Below are positions 55,719-64,000 of a stretch of 64,000 nt of DNA, in pieces. The notes under the pieces were generated by a model. It saw only the letters and a list, made by a program, of their open reading frames with translations. It made no database searches and had not been told where the DNA came from. Each line of letters begins with the position of its first letter. Position 1 is the first letter of the stretch. The position numbers and the translations under genes were made by a program. Source of the stretch: Pseudomonas oleovorans subsp. oleovorans (lineage in GTDB: Bacteria; Pseudomonadota; Gammaproteobacteria; Pseudomonadales; Pseudomonadaceae); NCBI RefSeq assembly GCF_002197815.1, contig NZ_NIUB01000012.1:1-64000 (forward strand), written 5' to 3'.

Positions 55719-56345
55719 GTGAGTCAATTTTTCCAGGTCCACCCGGAAAACCCGCAGGCACGCCTGATAAAACAGGCCGTGGAAATCATTCGTGGCGGCG
55801 GCGTGGTTGTCTATCCGACCGACTCCTCCTATGCGCTGGGCTGCATGATCGGTGACAAGAATGCGGTAGAGCGCATTCGTCGCCTGCGTCAGCTCGATGA
55901 CAAGCACAACTTCACCCTGGTTTGCCGCGATCTGTCGCAGATCGGGCTGTTTGCCAAGGTCGACACCGCTGCCTTTCGCCTGCTGAAAAATCACACGCCC
56001 GGCCCTTACACCTTCATCCTCAATGCCACCCGTGAAGTGCCGCGCATGCTGCTGCATCCCAAGCGCCGCACCATTGGCATTCGCGTGCCCAGCCATCCGA
56101 TTGCCCTGGCGCTGCTGGAGCAGTTGGGCGAGCCGCTGATGAGCGTCAGCCTGATCATGCCGGGCGATGAACTGCCGATGTCCGACCCTTACGAAATGCG
56201 GCAGATTCTTGAACACCATGTTGACCTGATCATCGACGGCGGTTTTGGCGGGCTGGAAGCGTCCACCGTGGTCAGTCTCGCCGACGATAGCCCGCAAGTG
56301 CTGCGCGTCGGTTGCGGTGATCCGACGCCGTTCAGCGATCTCTGA
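55719..56345 (+). CDS. yciO: YciO, Sua5/YrdC-domain protein
   Basis: 208 residues (E. coli YciO 206) with the YrdC fold: GGGVVVYPTDSSYALGCMIGDKNAVERIRRLRQLDDKHNFTLVCRDLSQIG and GPYTFILNATREVPRMLLHPKRRTIGIRVPSHPIALALLEQLGEPLMS. Relatives make threonylcarbamoyl-AMP for tRNA t6A; YciO itself has weak or unsettled activity. The GTG at 55719 (VSQFFQVHPENPQ) has GGGAG upstream and follows the PHP gene by 13 bases. Confidence 0.9.
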   Translation: MSQFFQVHPENPQARLIKQAVEIIRGGGVVVYPTDSSYALGCMIGDKNAVERIRRLRQLDDKHNFTLVCRDLSQIGLFAKVDTAAFRLLKNHTPGPYTFILNATREVPRMLLHPKRRTIGIRVPSHPIALALLEQLGEPLMSVSLIMPGDELPMSDPYEMRQILEHHVDLIIDGGFGGLEASTVVSLADDSPQVLRVGCGDPTPFSDL

Positions 56346-56416
56346 CGGCGGATTTTCCGCCGGGGGCGCAGCTACCCTATACTCCCTGGCCTCGTCTGGA
56401 CTTTGGATGGAACGGT

Positions 56417-57631
56417 TTGAGCCTTAACGACTCCGAGCGTCGGGTGCTGTCAGGGATGCGTCCGAGCGGTCGTCTGCACCTCGGGCATTACCATGGCGTG
56501 CTGAAGAACTGGGTCAGGTTGCAGCACGAGTACGACTGCTTCTTCTGCATCGTCGACTGGCATGCGCTGACCACCGAATATGCCGATGCCGGCCAGCTTT
56601 CCCAGCATGTCATGGACATGGCGGTGGATTGGCTGGCCGCTGGCGTCAGTCCCAGCTCGGCGACACTGTTCGTGCAGTCGCAGGTGCCGGAGCATGCCGA
56701 GCTGCACCTGTTGTTGTCGATGATCTGTCCGCTCAGCTGGCTCGAGCGCGTGCCGTCCTACAAGGAGCAGCAGGAGCGACAGAGCGGCAAGGATCTTTCC
56801 ACCTACGGGTTTCTTGGCTACCCGCTGCTGCAGGCGGCGGACATCCTGCTCTATCGCGCCGGCCAGGTGCCGGTCGGTGCGGATCAGTTGCCGCACATCG
56901 AATTTGCCCGCGACGTGGCGCGCCGCTTCAACCACCTGTATGGCAGCGAGCCGGATTTCGAGCTGAAGGCTGAAGCGGCCATCGGCAAGCTGGGCAAGAA
57001 GCTCGGCAAGCTCTACAGCAACCTGCGCAAGGCCTATCAGGAGCAGGGTGACGTCCAGGCGCTGGAGACGGCGCGGGCTTTGCTCAAGGAGCTGACCAGC
57101 CTCACCCTCGGCGATCAGGAACGCCTTTACGGCTATCTGGAAGGTGGCGGCAAGGTGATTTTGAGCGAGCCGCAGCCGATTCTTGCCGAGTTTTCGCGGG
57201 TGCCTGGCCTGGATGGACAGAAGATGGCCAAATCCAGCGGTAATGCCATATTCCTGCGCGATAGCGATGCCGAGCTCGAGGAAAAACTGCGGCGTATGCC
57301 CACCGATCGGGCACGGGTACACCGTGACGATCCGGGTGAGCCGCAGCGTTGCGCGGTCTGGCCGCTGCACCAGCTGTATTCCAGCGACGAGCAGTTGCAC
57401 TGGGTGATCGAGGGCTGTCGCAGCGCCTCGATTGGTTGCCTCGACTGCAAAAACGCACTGTGCTCAGCCCTGCAAGCCGAGCTGGCGCCACTGCAGCAGC
57501 GCGCCATCGATTACGAGGACAGCCCCGACCTGGTGCGCAGCATCCTCGCCGAAGGCGCCGAACGCGCGCGTGACGAAGCGCGCGAAACCCTGGCCGAAGT
57601 ACGCATGGCCATGGGCCTGAATTACCGCTGA
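56417..57631 (+). CDS. trpS: Tryptophan--tRNA ligase, divergent long form
   Basis: 404 residues. Class I signature motifs: a HIGH-type SGMRPSGRLHLGHYHG and KMSKS-type GQKMAKSSGNAI. The Rossmann core (CFFCIVDWHALTTEY; YPLLQAADILLYRAGQVPVGADQLPHIEFARDVARRFNHLY) has the tryptophanyl pattern. It charges tRNA-Trp. The frame opens with a TTG (56417) preceded by a weak site. It is longer than typical TrpS (about 334) owing to an insertion (KAEAAIGKLGKKLGKLYSNLRKAYQEQGD). Another trpS may exist elsewhere in the genome, as I recall for P. aeruginosa. Confidence 0.9.
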   Translation: MSLNDSERRVLSGMRPSGRLHLGHYHGVLKNWVRLQHEYDCFFCIVDWHALTTEYADAGQLSQHVMDMAVDWLAAGVSPSSATLFVQSQVPEHAELHLLLSMICPLSWLERVPSYKEQQERQSGKDLSTYGFLGYPLLQAADILLYRAGQVPVGADQLPHIEFARDVARRFNHLYGSEPDFELKAEAAIGKLGKKLGKLYSNLRKAYQEQGDVQALETARALLKELTSLTLGDQERLYGYLEGGGKVILSEPQPILAEFSRVPGLDGQKMAKSSGNAIFLRDSDAELEEKLRRMPTDRARVHRDDPGEPQRCAVWPLHQLYSSDEQLHWVIEGCRSASIGCLDCKNALCSALQAELAPLQQRAIDYEDSPDLVRSILAEGAERARDEARETLAEVRMAMGLNYR

Positions 57632-57645
57632 AGGAGCGCCAGTCG

Positions 57646-58470
57646 ATGAGTGAGCCCGCCACGCCAACCCCGGACAGCCAGGCCGGCGCCCAGCAGGAGC
57701 TGCCGTTCGCCCTGGTTTATGGTGAGGCGGTCACCGAATTGCCGCTGGACCTGTACATTCCCCCGGATGCCCTGGAGGTTTTCCTCGAAGCCTTCGAAGG
57801 TCCGCTGGACCTGCTGCTGTATCTGATTCGCAAACAGAACATCGACATCCTCGACATCCCCGTTGCCGAGATCACCAAGCAGTACATGGGCTACGTTGAA
57901 CTCATGCATTCGGTACGTCTGGAGCTGGCTGCCGAATACCTGGTGATGGCCGCCATGCTGGCCGAGATCAAATCGCGCATGCTGCTGCCGCGCTCCACCG
58001 AGGCCGAGGAGGAAGAAGACGATCCGCGTGCCGAGCTGATTCGTCGCCTGCAGGAATACGAGCGCTTCAAGGCCGCTGCCGAGGGGATCGACGAACTGCC
58101 GCGCGTTGGCCGCGACGTGACCGTACCGAAACTGGATGCTCCCGAAGCCCGCGCGCGCAAGCTGCTGCCGGACGTCAGCCTGGAAGAGGTGTTGCTGTCG
58201 ATGGCCGAGGTGCTGCGCCGCGCCGACATGTTCGAAAGCCACCAGGTTACCCGCGAGGCGCTGTCGACCCGCGAGCGCATGAGCGAAGTGCTGGAGCGTC
58301 TCAAGGATGGGGCGTTTGTACCGTTCGTCGAGCTGTTCAGCGCCGAGGAAGGGCGACTTGGTGTGGTGGTGACCTTCATGGCAGTGCTCGAATTGATCAA
58401 GGAATCCCTGGTTGAGCTGGTGCAGAATGAGCCCTTCGCCGTTATCCATGTCCGAGCCCGTGCCGAATGA
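57646..58470 (+). CDS. scpA: Segregation and condensation protein A
   Basis: 274 residues, kleisin of the SMC-ScpAB complex: EAFEGPLDLLLYLIRKQNIDILDIPVAEITKQYMGYVE is the N-terminal ScpA hallmark. An acidic linker (EAEEEEDDPRAEL) and a C-terminal winged helix follow. ScpA bridges the SMC heads to ScpB in chromosome segregation. The ATG at 57646 follows an AAGGAG site, 15 bases after trpS. Its stop overlaps scpB (ATGA). Confidence 0.95.
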   Translation: MSEPATPTPDSQAGAQQELPFALVYGEAVTELPLDLYIPPDALEVFLEAFEGPLDLLLYLIRKQNIDILDIPVAEITKQYMGYVELMHSVRLELAAEYLVMAAMLAEIKSRMLLPRSTEAEEEEDDPRAELIRRLQEYERFKAAAEGIDELPRVGRDVTVPKLDAPEARARKLLPDVSLEEVLLSMAEVLRRADMFESHQVTREALSTRERMSEVLERLKDGAFVPFVELFSAEEGRLGVVVTFMAVLELIKESLVELVQNEPFAVIHVRARAE

Positions 58471-59264
58471 ACCTGAACGACCCCAAAGACCTGGCCCAGT
58501 TGCTCGAAGCCTTTCTGCTGGCTTCCGGCAAGGCGCAGTCGCTCGAGCGCCTCTTCGAGCTGTTCGAGGAGGGCGAGCGGCCCGAGCCTGAGCAGTTCAA
58601 GGCGGCGCTGGAGATCCTCCGGCAGTCTTGCGAAGGCCGCGCCTTCGAGCTGAAGGAGGTGGCCTCGGGGTATCGCCTGCAGGTGCGTGAGCGCTTCGCG
58701 CCCTGGGTGGGCCGGCTCTGGGAAGAGCGCCCGCAGCGTTACTCCCGTGCGCTGCTGGAAACCTTGGCGCTGATCGCCTACCGCCAGCCCATCACCCGTG
58801 GCGAGATCGAGGACGTGCGCGGCGTGGCGGTCAACAGCAACATCACCAAGACCCTGCTCGAACGCGAGTGGATTCGCGTGGTGGGCTATCGCGACGTGCC
58901 GGGGCGCCCGGCGATGTTCGCCACCACCAAGGGCTTTCTCGACCACTTCAACCTGAAAAGCCTCGACGAACTGCCGCCGCTCGCCGCTTTGCGCGAGTTG
59001 GAGTCGGAGCCCGAGCTGGCGCTGGACGACGATGCCGAGGTGCCGGCAGGGCTGCAGGCGCGTGCCGATCTGGTCTTGCAGGACGACGGTGAAGCCGCCG
59101 AGCCTCGCGAGGAAACCAGCTTCCGTAGCTTGCTGGCCGAGCTGGACGACATGGAGCAAGGGCTCAAGACTGATTTCGATGACCTGCGTCTGGTAGAAGA
59201 CGAAGAGGATGAAGCGGTCGAAGATGATCTGGCCGACCTGGACGGCGATCAGCCGTTGCATTGA
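58467..59264 (+). CDS. scpB: Segregation and condensation protein B
   Basis: 265 residues. Two winged-helix domains: LLEAFLLASGKAQSLERLFELFEE and YSRALLETLALIAYRQPITRGEIEDVRGVAVNSNITKTLLEREWIRVVGYRDVPGRPAMFATTKGFLDHFNL are the ScpB signature. A long acidic tail (residues about 185-265) is present, as in other Pseudomonas ScpB. Dimeric ScpB binds ScpA. It overlaps scpA by four bases. Confidence 0.95.
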   Translation: MNLNDPKDLAQLLEAFLLASGKAQSLERLFELFEEGERPEPEQFKAALEILRQSCEGRAFELKEVASGYRLQVRERFAPWVGRLWEERPQRYSRALLETLALIAYRQPITRGEIEDVRGVAVNSNITKTLLEREWIRVVGYRDVPGRPAMFATTKGFLDHFNLKSLDELPPLAALRELESEPELALDDDAEVPAGLQARADLVLQDDGEAAEPREETSFRSLLAELDDMEQGLKTDFDDLRLVEDEEDEAVEDDLADLDGDQPLH

Positions 59265-59361
59265 TATCGCTTAAGCCCTTTATCGAATACTTCAATCTCG
59301 CTGTTTGTCCCTCGGCCTTTATTCTTGCGCCCATCCGATCCTTTCTGGTTTAGGCGATCCA

Positions 59362-59544
59362 ATGAGCAAGAGTCCGTGCATCAAGGTCTGTGAATTCGAA
59401 AAGGATATCTGCCTGGGCTGCGGCCGCAGCCGTGAGGAAATCAAAGGCTGGAAACGCCTGGGCAAGGGTGAGCGCCTGGCGCTGCTGGCCGAGGCCGATA
59501 TGCGCTTGCTGGCGCTGGAGGCCACCGGAAGGCGTAAATATTGA
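59362..59544 (+). CDS. DUF1289 family protein
   Basis: 60 residues with the family cysteine pattern: SPCIKVCEFEKDICLGCGRSREEIKGW. Four cysteines suggest a small metal or Fe-S site; function is unknown. The ATG at 59362 was chosen because the frame upstream (from 59305) has no family match. It lies 97 bases after scpB, possibly in the same transcript. Confidence 0.88.
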   Translation: MSKSPCIKVCEFEKDICLGCGRSREEIKGWKRLGKGERLALLAEADMRLLALEATGRRKY

Positions 59545-59557
59545 CCGCATATCCGGT

Positions 59558-59646
59558 GTAGGAGCCGCGCCTCGCGGCGAATGGCGGGGGCGCCGATAGT
59601 ACAAGGCTTGTGCGCAAAAGCTTCGCCCCGGGGCGGGGCTCCTACG
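59558..59646. repeat. REP pair before rluB
   Basis: GTAGGAGCCGCGCCTCGCGG...GGGGCGCCG at the left and AAAAGCTTCGCCCCGGGGCGGGGCTCCTAC at the right form an inverted REP pair. The right arm is the inverse of the repeat at 50314-50600. Confidence 0.8.
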
Positions 59647-59768
59647 ATCCGGTGCTGTGCTCCTGCTTCTACCAGGCGAATGCCGCAGCATCGTCTACCC
59701 TATGGGCTCTACAGCGCGTATGATGCGCGCCCTTCGATCATCCTTTACTACACCGGGAGGTGCCCAAG

Positions 59769-60926
59769 ATGACTGAGCACGAACAACCGCGTCCTGCAGG
59801 CGAAAAACTGCAGAAAGTCCTGGCCCGCCTCGGGCTGGCCTCGCGCCGCGAAATCGAGACCTGGATCGCCGAAGGTCGGGTCAAGGTCAATGGCGCTGCT
59901 GCGATCCTGGGGCAGCGTGTCGATGCCAATGACGCCATCGCTCTTGATGGCCGTTTGCTCAAGCGCGAAGAAATCACCGGCTCGGTACGCCGCGTGCTGA
60001 TCTACAACAAGCCGGATGGCGAGATCTGTACCCGTGATGATCCGGAAGGCCGTCCCACCGTATTCGATCGTCTGCCGCGCCCCAAAGAAGGCCGCTGGAT
60101 CAACATCGGTCGTCTCGATATCAACACCACTGGCCTGTTGCTGTTCACCACTGACGGTGAACTGGCCAACCGTCTGATGCACCCGTCCTATCAGATGGAC
60201 CGCGAATACGCGGTGCGTGTGCGTGGCGAAGTCACCGAGGAAATGCTGGAGAACCTCAAGAATGGCGTGATGCTCGAGGATGGTCCGGCCAAGTTCACCG
60301 ACATCAAGGAAGCGCCCGGTGGCGAAGGCTTCAACCACTGGTACCACTGCGTGGTGATGGAAGGGCGTAACCGCGAAGTGCGTCGCCTGTGGGAGTCCCA
60401 GGGCCTGGTGGTCAGCCGCCTGAAGCGCGTGCGCTTTGGTCCGGTGTTCCTCACTTCCGAGTTGACCATGGGCCGCTGGCGCGAAATGGACCAGCGCGAG
60501 GTGGACATCCTCAGCGCCGAAGTCGGCCTGACCCCGCAGGCGCTGCCGGCGATGAAGGAAAAGACCCGCGAGAAGCTCGACCGTCTGCAGCGCAAGTCGG
60601 CCAAACCGGTCGAGGTGCGCGGCAAGCGTGTGCTGCGTCCGGCGAAGGATCAGGCGGGCGCCGAAAATGCCCGCCCGAGCCGTGCGCCGCGCCGTGAAGA
60701 TGGCGAGCAGCGCGCGCCGCGTGGTCCGCGCAAAGACAGTGGTGAGCGTCGTGAAAACGGTCGCGGCACGCCGGTAGCGGAGCGCCCGAGCGATGTGAAG
60801 AAGCGTCAGCCGCGTCCGGCCGTCGAGTTGTCCGAGCGTCCGGCACGCAAGCCGCGCCCGGTAACACCCGGCAAGCGCCCGCCCGCCGGCGATGGTCAGC
60901 GCCCCGGTTTCGGTCGCAAGCGCTAG
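59769..60926 (+). CDS. rluB: 23S rRNA pseudouridine(2605) synthase RluB
   Basis: 385 residues. An S4 domain (EKLQKVLARLGLASRREIETWIAEGRVKVNG) precedes the RsuA/RluB/E/F catalytic domain, with the Asp in NIGRLDINTTGLLLFTTDGELANRLMHPS, and a long basic, Arg/Pro-rich C-terminal tail (about residues 275-385) typical of RluB. It isomerises U2605 of 23S rRNA. The ATG at 59769 is eight bases after GGGAGG. A terminator follows. Confidence 0.95.
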   Translation: MTEHEQPRPAGEKLQKVLARLGLASRREIETWIAEGRVKVNGAAAILGQRVDANDAIALDGRLLKREEITGSVRRVLIYNKPDGEICTRDDPEGRPTVFDRLPRPKEGRWINIGRLDINTTGLLLFTTDGELANRLMHPSYQMDREYAVRVRGEVTEEMLENLKNGVMLEDGPAKFTDIKEAPGGEGFNHWYHCVVMEGRNREVRRLWESQGLVVSRLKRVRFGPVFLTSELTMGRWREMDQREVDILSAEVGLTPQALPAMKEKTREKLDRLQRKSAKPVEVRGKRVLRPAKDQAGAENARPSRAPRREDGEQRAPRGPRKDSGERRENGRGTPVAERPSDVKKRQPRPAVELSERPARKPRPVTPGKRPPAGDGQRPGFGRKR

Positions 60927-60955
60927 AAATCTATAGTCCCAAGCGGTTTACAAAC

Positions 60956-60993
60956 AAAAACGCCCCGCACAACTGCTTGTGCGGGGCGTTTTT
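60956..60993. terminator. Strong bidirectional terminator after rluB
   Basis: CGCCCCGCACAA and TTGTGCGGGGCG form a perfect 12-bp stem with loop CTGC, flanked by A5 upstream and T5 downstream. It lies between rluB and the convergent CsgG-like gene. Confidence 0.95.
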
Positions 60994-61014
60994 GTTGGTG
61001 GAGGTGTATGTAGG

Positions 61015-61853
61015 TCAGTTGACCTTCAAGACGCCACCGGTACCCAGGCCACCTTCAACTTCCTGTGCCTTGTAGTTTTTCAGGGAGACGATCATCTTGT
61101 TCCAAGCGTCGTTGAACGCTGCCACGGTGGCTTTGCCTTCCGGGGTGCGGGAGAAACCACCCAGGCCGCCGGCCACGCCGCTGCTGGTGAGGGCGCCCAG
61201 GGCTGCACCATAATTGGTAGCGGTGGCGTTGCCTTCGGAGGTGGAAATCTGTACCGAGGAGCGAATGTCAAACAGCGACAGGGTTACTACCGATGCCTTC
61301 GATTGCAAGGCGCCCGCCAGGCCCGCCACGGCGCTGTTGCCCAGCAGGCCACCGATGGCTGAGCCGACGCCGCCTACCGAATCGTTATCGATGATGATCT
61401 TGGGTTCCAGGAAGTAATCAGCGGCAACGCGCTGGCCCTTTTGCTGGTTGGAGCCGCACGGTATTCGCCGGAATTGCGCTGCTGGTCGGTTATCTTGCTC
61501 AGACGGCTGTCTAGCTGCTGGTTGCCGATGGAGGTGATCACAAAGCAGTTGGATTGCTGTACTGCCAGGCGCAGGAGTGGTTCGATGCTGGTGACTTGGG
61601 TTGCGCTGCCGAACTGGCCATACCAGTCGGAATTACGCCCGTCATCGATGGCGATGGTTCCCAGAGTGCGATCGCAGCGCTCCAGTTCCGGGTTGGCGCC
61701 GACGCTGGTGCTACCACCGGCGGATCCGGACATGGCAGTGGACTGGTTGCCGGTACTGATCATGCCGCCGCCAGCACAGGCGGACAAAGTCGCGCCCAGC
61801 AGGCACAGGCTGAACAGTTTGAGAGGCTTGGATGGGATGCGAGCCTTGTTCAT
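61015..61853 (-). pseudogene. CsgG-like lipoprotein gene with one-base frameshift
   Basis: The N-terminal part has a lipobox (LLGATLSACAGG) and a CsgG/HfaB-like region (LERCDRTLGTIAIDDGRN...SIEPLLRLAVQQSNCFVITSIGNQQLDSRLSKITDQQRNSGEYR). At about 61454 one base is missing: the reading goes out of frame, then resumes as GSNQQKGQRVAADYFLEPKIIIDND...KASVVTLSLFDIRSSVQIS...VSLKNYK. Restoring one G (GCGGGCTCC instead of GCGGCTCC) joins both halves to about 279 residues. It is therefore either a true frameshift or a base-call error. CsgG-type proteins form outer-membrane export pores for curli-like fibres. Confidence 0.8.
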
Positions 61854-61966
61854 GAAATGCACTTCTCCATATGTTGTCGTGTCGGATGATCATTCGCTTA
61901 GCTAGATACAGCAGGGATCACCCTTGCCTTCCCTGGCCGAGCTTTCTTACTTATTGTTGAGGGTTG

Positions 61967-62575
61967 TCAGTAGTAGTACCAATAGCCCTGTCGCCAGTAG
62001 CCGAAGTACGAATAGCCTCGATACCAGTATCCGCGGTAGTACTCACGCCAGTGCTTGCGCCAGCGGTAGTCGTCGGCTTCTGACTTCTTCGCTTCCGTGG
62101 CTTCGGCCAGACGCGCGGCAGATTCCTGGTCGCCTTGCGCTGCTGCCATCGACAGCCATTTCTCAGCTTCTTGGGGATCGCTGCCCATTTCCTCAAAACC
62201 GCTCAGGTAATAGCCGCCCAGTGCCTTCTGGGCCTCCAGTAGACCACCATGGCCTGCCTTGCGCATCCATTGCAAAGCCTGATAACTGTTGCGCTGCACG
62301 CCGTCGCCTCGAAAGTAACGCAGGGACAGATCGTATGCGGCCTTGGGTTCGCTGGCGGCAGCCTCTTCGAGCTTGAGGATTTCTTCACTTTTGACCACGG
62401 CCGGTTTGTTCAGATAGTCGGCCGAGACGGAGGAGAGGGGGCGTTCGGAACAGCCGCTGTCATCGCAGAAACGGGCGCTCTGCTGAGAGGTGCTGCTGCA
62501 GCCGCCTGCCAGAAGGGCGAAACCGAGCAGGACAAATAGCTGTTTCAACGAGGTGGTGTGTAGGTGACAGTCCAT
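61967..62575 (-). CDS. Sel1-repeat lipoprotein with Tyr/Trp-rich tail
   Basis: 202 residues. A lipoprotein signal with lipobox LLAGGC (Cys26) is followed by about three Sel1-like repeats (AAYDLSLRYFRGDGVQRNSYQALQWMRKAG; GGLLEAQKALGGYYLSG...DPQEAEKWLSMAAAQGDQESAARLAEA). The last 35 residues are unusually rich in Tyr, Trp and Arg (WREYYRGYWYRGYSYFGYW). It is likely anchored in the outer or inner membrane. It precedes the CsgG-like gene by 113 bases on the same strand, suggesting a joint role. Function unknown. Confidence 0.8.
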   Translation of the reverse strand: MDCHLHTTSLKQLFVLLGFALLAGGCSSTSQQSARFCDDSGCSERPLSSVSADYLNKPAVVKSEEILKLEEAAASEPKAAYDLSLRYFRGDGVQRNSYQALQWMRKAGHGGLLEAQKALGGYYLSGFEEMGSDPQEAEKWLSMAAAQGDQESAARLAEATEAKKSEADDYRWRKHWREYYRGYWYRGYSYFGYWRQGYWYYY

Positions 62576-62620
62576 ATCTGAGCACTCCTATTGGAAGTGC
62601 GCAGGATAAATATATAGAAG

Positions 62621-63637
62621 TCAAAGGGCAATCGCCTGTTGTACGCGATGCGTAGCAGCTTCGTAATCCTCGACGCTACTGGCGGTCGGCAGGCGTTCAA
62701 GGATGTGGCGCAACCAGGCGTAAGGCTCTTGCCCGTTGGCTTTGGCAGTTTCGATCAGGCTGTAGATCTGCGCGCTGGCCGTGGCACCCTTGGGCGTGTC
62801 GCTGAACAGCCAGTTCTTGCGGCCGATGACGAAGGGACGGATGGCGTTCTCGGCGCGGTTGTTGTCGATCGGTAGATGCCCGCCTTCGATGTAGCGCACC
62901 AGCCTGCTCCAGTTTCTGGCCAAGTAGTTTACCGCCTTGCCCAGGGCCGTCTGCCCAGCGACCTGCGGTTGGGTTTTGTCCAGCCAGGCCTTGAGTTGGT
63001 CGATCAGGGGCTGGCTGCGTTGCTGGCGGACGTCGAGGCGTTCGTTATGGTCAGCGTCCTTCAGGTCACGCTCGATGCCGTCGGCGTACTTGGTGGTCAG
63101 CAGCATCGCCAGCACGCTGGGGCTGGCCAGGCTCTTCTCGATCAGTTGGGCCGGCTTGTCGGCGGTGACCGGCGCGGTTTCACAGGCCTTGCAGGCATAG
63201 GTCTTGCGGATGTGGCGGATGACCCGCACCTGCATCGGGATGATCTCCAGCTGCTCGCTGGTCTCCTCGCCGATCACCTGCTTGCAGGCACCGCAGGCGC
63301 AGGTGCGCTCATGCTCGGGTAGCTCATGGATGACCTCCACACGCGGCAGGTTGGCCGGCAGCGGCTTGCGTTTGCCACGGCGCTTGACCGGCGCAACGAC
63401 TTCTTCGGCTTCGGCTTCGGCTTCGGCTTCGGCTTCGCTTGGCGCAGCGGCCGCTTCGATCAGCTCTTCGACCTCGTTGAACATGGCCAACTGCGGCGAG
63501 TCGGCATCTTCAGGGCTGCGCTCGGACTTGGGCGAGAACAGCTTGTGGCGCAGCAAGGCGTTCTCTTCCTGCAACTGCAGAATCAGAGCCTTGAGCAGGA
63601 CGGGATCGTCGGGAAGATTGTCGGCGCCAAATTTCAT
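62621..63637 (-). pseudogene. tnpC: IS66 transposase (TnpC) with internal in-frame deletion
   Basis: 338 residues compared with about 510 in intact IS66 transposases. The N-terminal coiled coil, Glu-Ala run, zinc-binding region ([13 protein letters not shown]...YACKACE) and the C-terminal catalytic-Glu region ([35 protein letters not shown]) are present. Near residue 187 the sequence jumps from LLTTKYADG to [11 protein letters not shown], removing about 170 residues that hold the first two catalytic acids. The frame is kept, but transposition activity should be lost. Confidence 0.85.
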
Positions 63638-63656
63638 GGCGCCGGATTATACCGGC

Positions 63657-64000
63657 TCAGGCCACGTAACGCGGCGTCAGAACCTGATGCGGACGGTTAC
63701 GCCACAGGTCGATACCGTCGAGCAGCCAGTTCAGCTCGTCGACCGTCAGCTCAATGGCCTCGTCACCGGCATCGGGGTTGGTCTTGAAACGCTCGGCTTC
63801 CAGTCGCTTGAGCCACAGGCAGAAGCCATTGCGCTCCCAGTAAAGAATCTTGACCTGGCTGCGCGTGCGATTGAGGAACACGAACAGCACCGGGTTGAAC
63901 ACCTCCACCTTGATGTCCAGCTCGACCAGCGCGGCCAGTCCGTTGATGGATTTGCGGAAGTCGACGGGCTTTGGGTAGAGATAGACCTTCTGCACTTTGG
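63657..64000 (-). CDS. tnpB: IS66 family accessory protein TnpB (partial at window edge)
   Basis: At least 112 residues (KVQKVYLYPKPVDFRKSINGLAALVELDIKVEVFNPVLFVFLNRTRSQVKILYWERNGFCLWLKRLEAERF), the IS66 Orf2/TnpB pattern. The frame continues to the window end with Lys before the GTG at 63995, so the true start lies outside. TnpB is required for IS66 transposition, with unclear function. It is followed after 19 bases by tnpC. Confidence 0.9.
   Translation of the reverse strand, partial: KVQKVYLYPKPVDFRKSINGLAALVELDIKVEVFNPVLFVFLNRTRSQVKILYWERNGFCLWLKRLEAERFKTNPDAGDEAIELTVDELNWLLDGIDLWRNRPHQVLTPRYVA

Noticed and set aside
57891..59261. A 456-codon minus-strand frame opposite scpA and scpB
   Set aside because: Ser/Arg-rich translation of the opposite strand of two well-supported overlapping genes.

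Overview
The window looks like chromosome from a GC-rich Pseudomonas, probably of the mendocina/oleovorans/alcaliphila (Ectopseudomonas) kind. The species is inferred from gene content and remembered synteny, not from a search. Supporting signs are blocks whose order I recall from P. aeruginosa: dnaX-ybaB-recR-acyl-CoA dehydrogenase; recQ-hsbD-marR-fimV-like-plpD; cyaB-regulator-trkH-nitroreductase-cpx-like; and yciO-trpS-scpA-scpB-rluB. Pseudomonas-type REP palindromes lie between genes, and the heme-copper-independent oxidase is E. coli-type CydAB rather than CioAB.

Layout. Bases 1-325 are the 3' end of a group II intron. Bases 340-3672 are a bd-oxidase operon (cydP-cydA-cydB-cydX-ybgE, minus strand). 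Bases 3838-7881 hold two minus-strand units for sulfane-sulfur handling: persulfide dioxygenase-SulP transporter-rhodanese, and a secreted heme-c protein followed by a CsoR-family repressor. All three units have a related 16-bp operator-like motif (RTAC-N8-GTAT) upstream. This suggests one repressor coordinates persulfide removal with a sulfide-tolerant oxidase, and it is the most interesting signal in the window. Bases 7984-20494 are mostly housekeeping: FadE, a transglutaminase-like protein, an ABC exporter, an RND efflux pair, QueF, and a HAD protein lacking its nucleophile. Bases 20557-21445 are a graveyard of nested mobile-element ends (IS5-like transposase, group II intron tail, IS21-like repeats), followed by the 4.5S SRP RNA gene.

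Bases 22773-28996 carry dnaX (with a hexanucleotide Pro-Glu repeat), ybaB, recR, a secreted HEXXH protein, an acyl-CoA dehydrogenase and an AraC regulator. Bases 29024-29608 are IS relics. Bases 29927-38465 hold recQ, a diguanylate cyclase, a MarR regulator, a short FimV-like protein and the PlpD autotransported phospholipase. Bases 38537-46793 include a selenoprotein-W-like protein, an EamA transporter, CsaA, AraC regulators, a phosphoesterase/glycosyltransferase pair, the adenylate cyclase CyaB, and an HD-domain gene cut by a 263-bp MITE.

Bases 46808-49720 are two tandem trkH potassium-transporter genes. Bases 49869-54721 contain a YkgJ protein, a triplicated REP array, a nitroreductase and a Cpx-like envelope-stress system (response regulator, Spy-like protein, sensor kinase). 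Bases 54839-60926 are a plus-strand housekeeping run: PHP phosphoesterase, YciO, TrpS, ScpA, ScpB, a DUF1289 protein and RluB. The right end has a frameshifted CsgG-like lipoprotein gene, a Sel1-repeat lipoprotein with a Tyr/Trp-rich tail, and an IS66 element whose transposase has lost its catalytic core. No tRNA, rRNA, CRISPR array or prophage was recognised.
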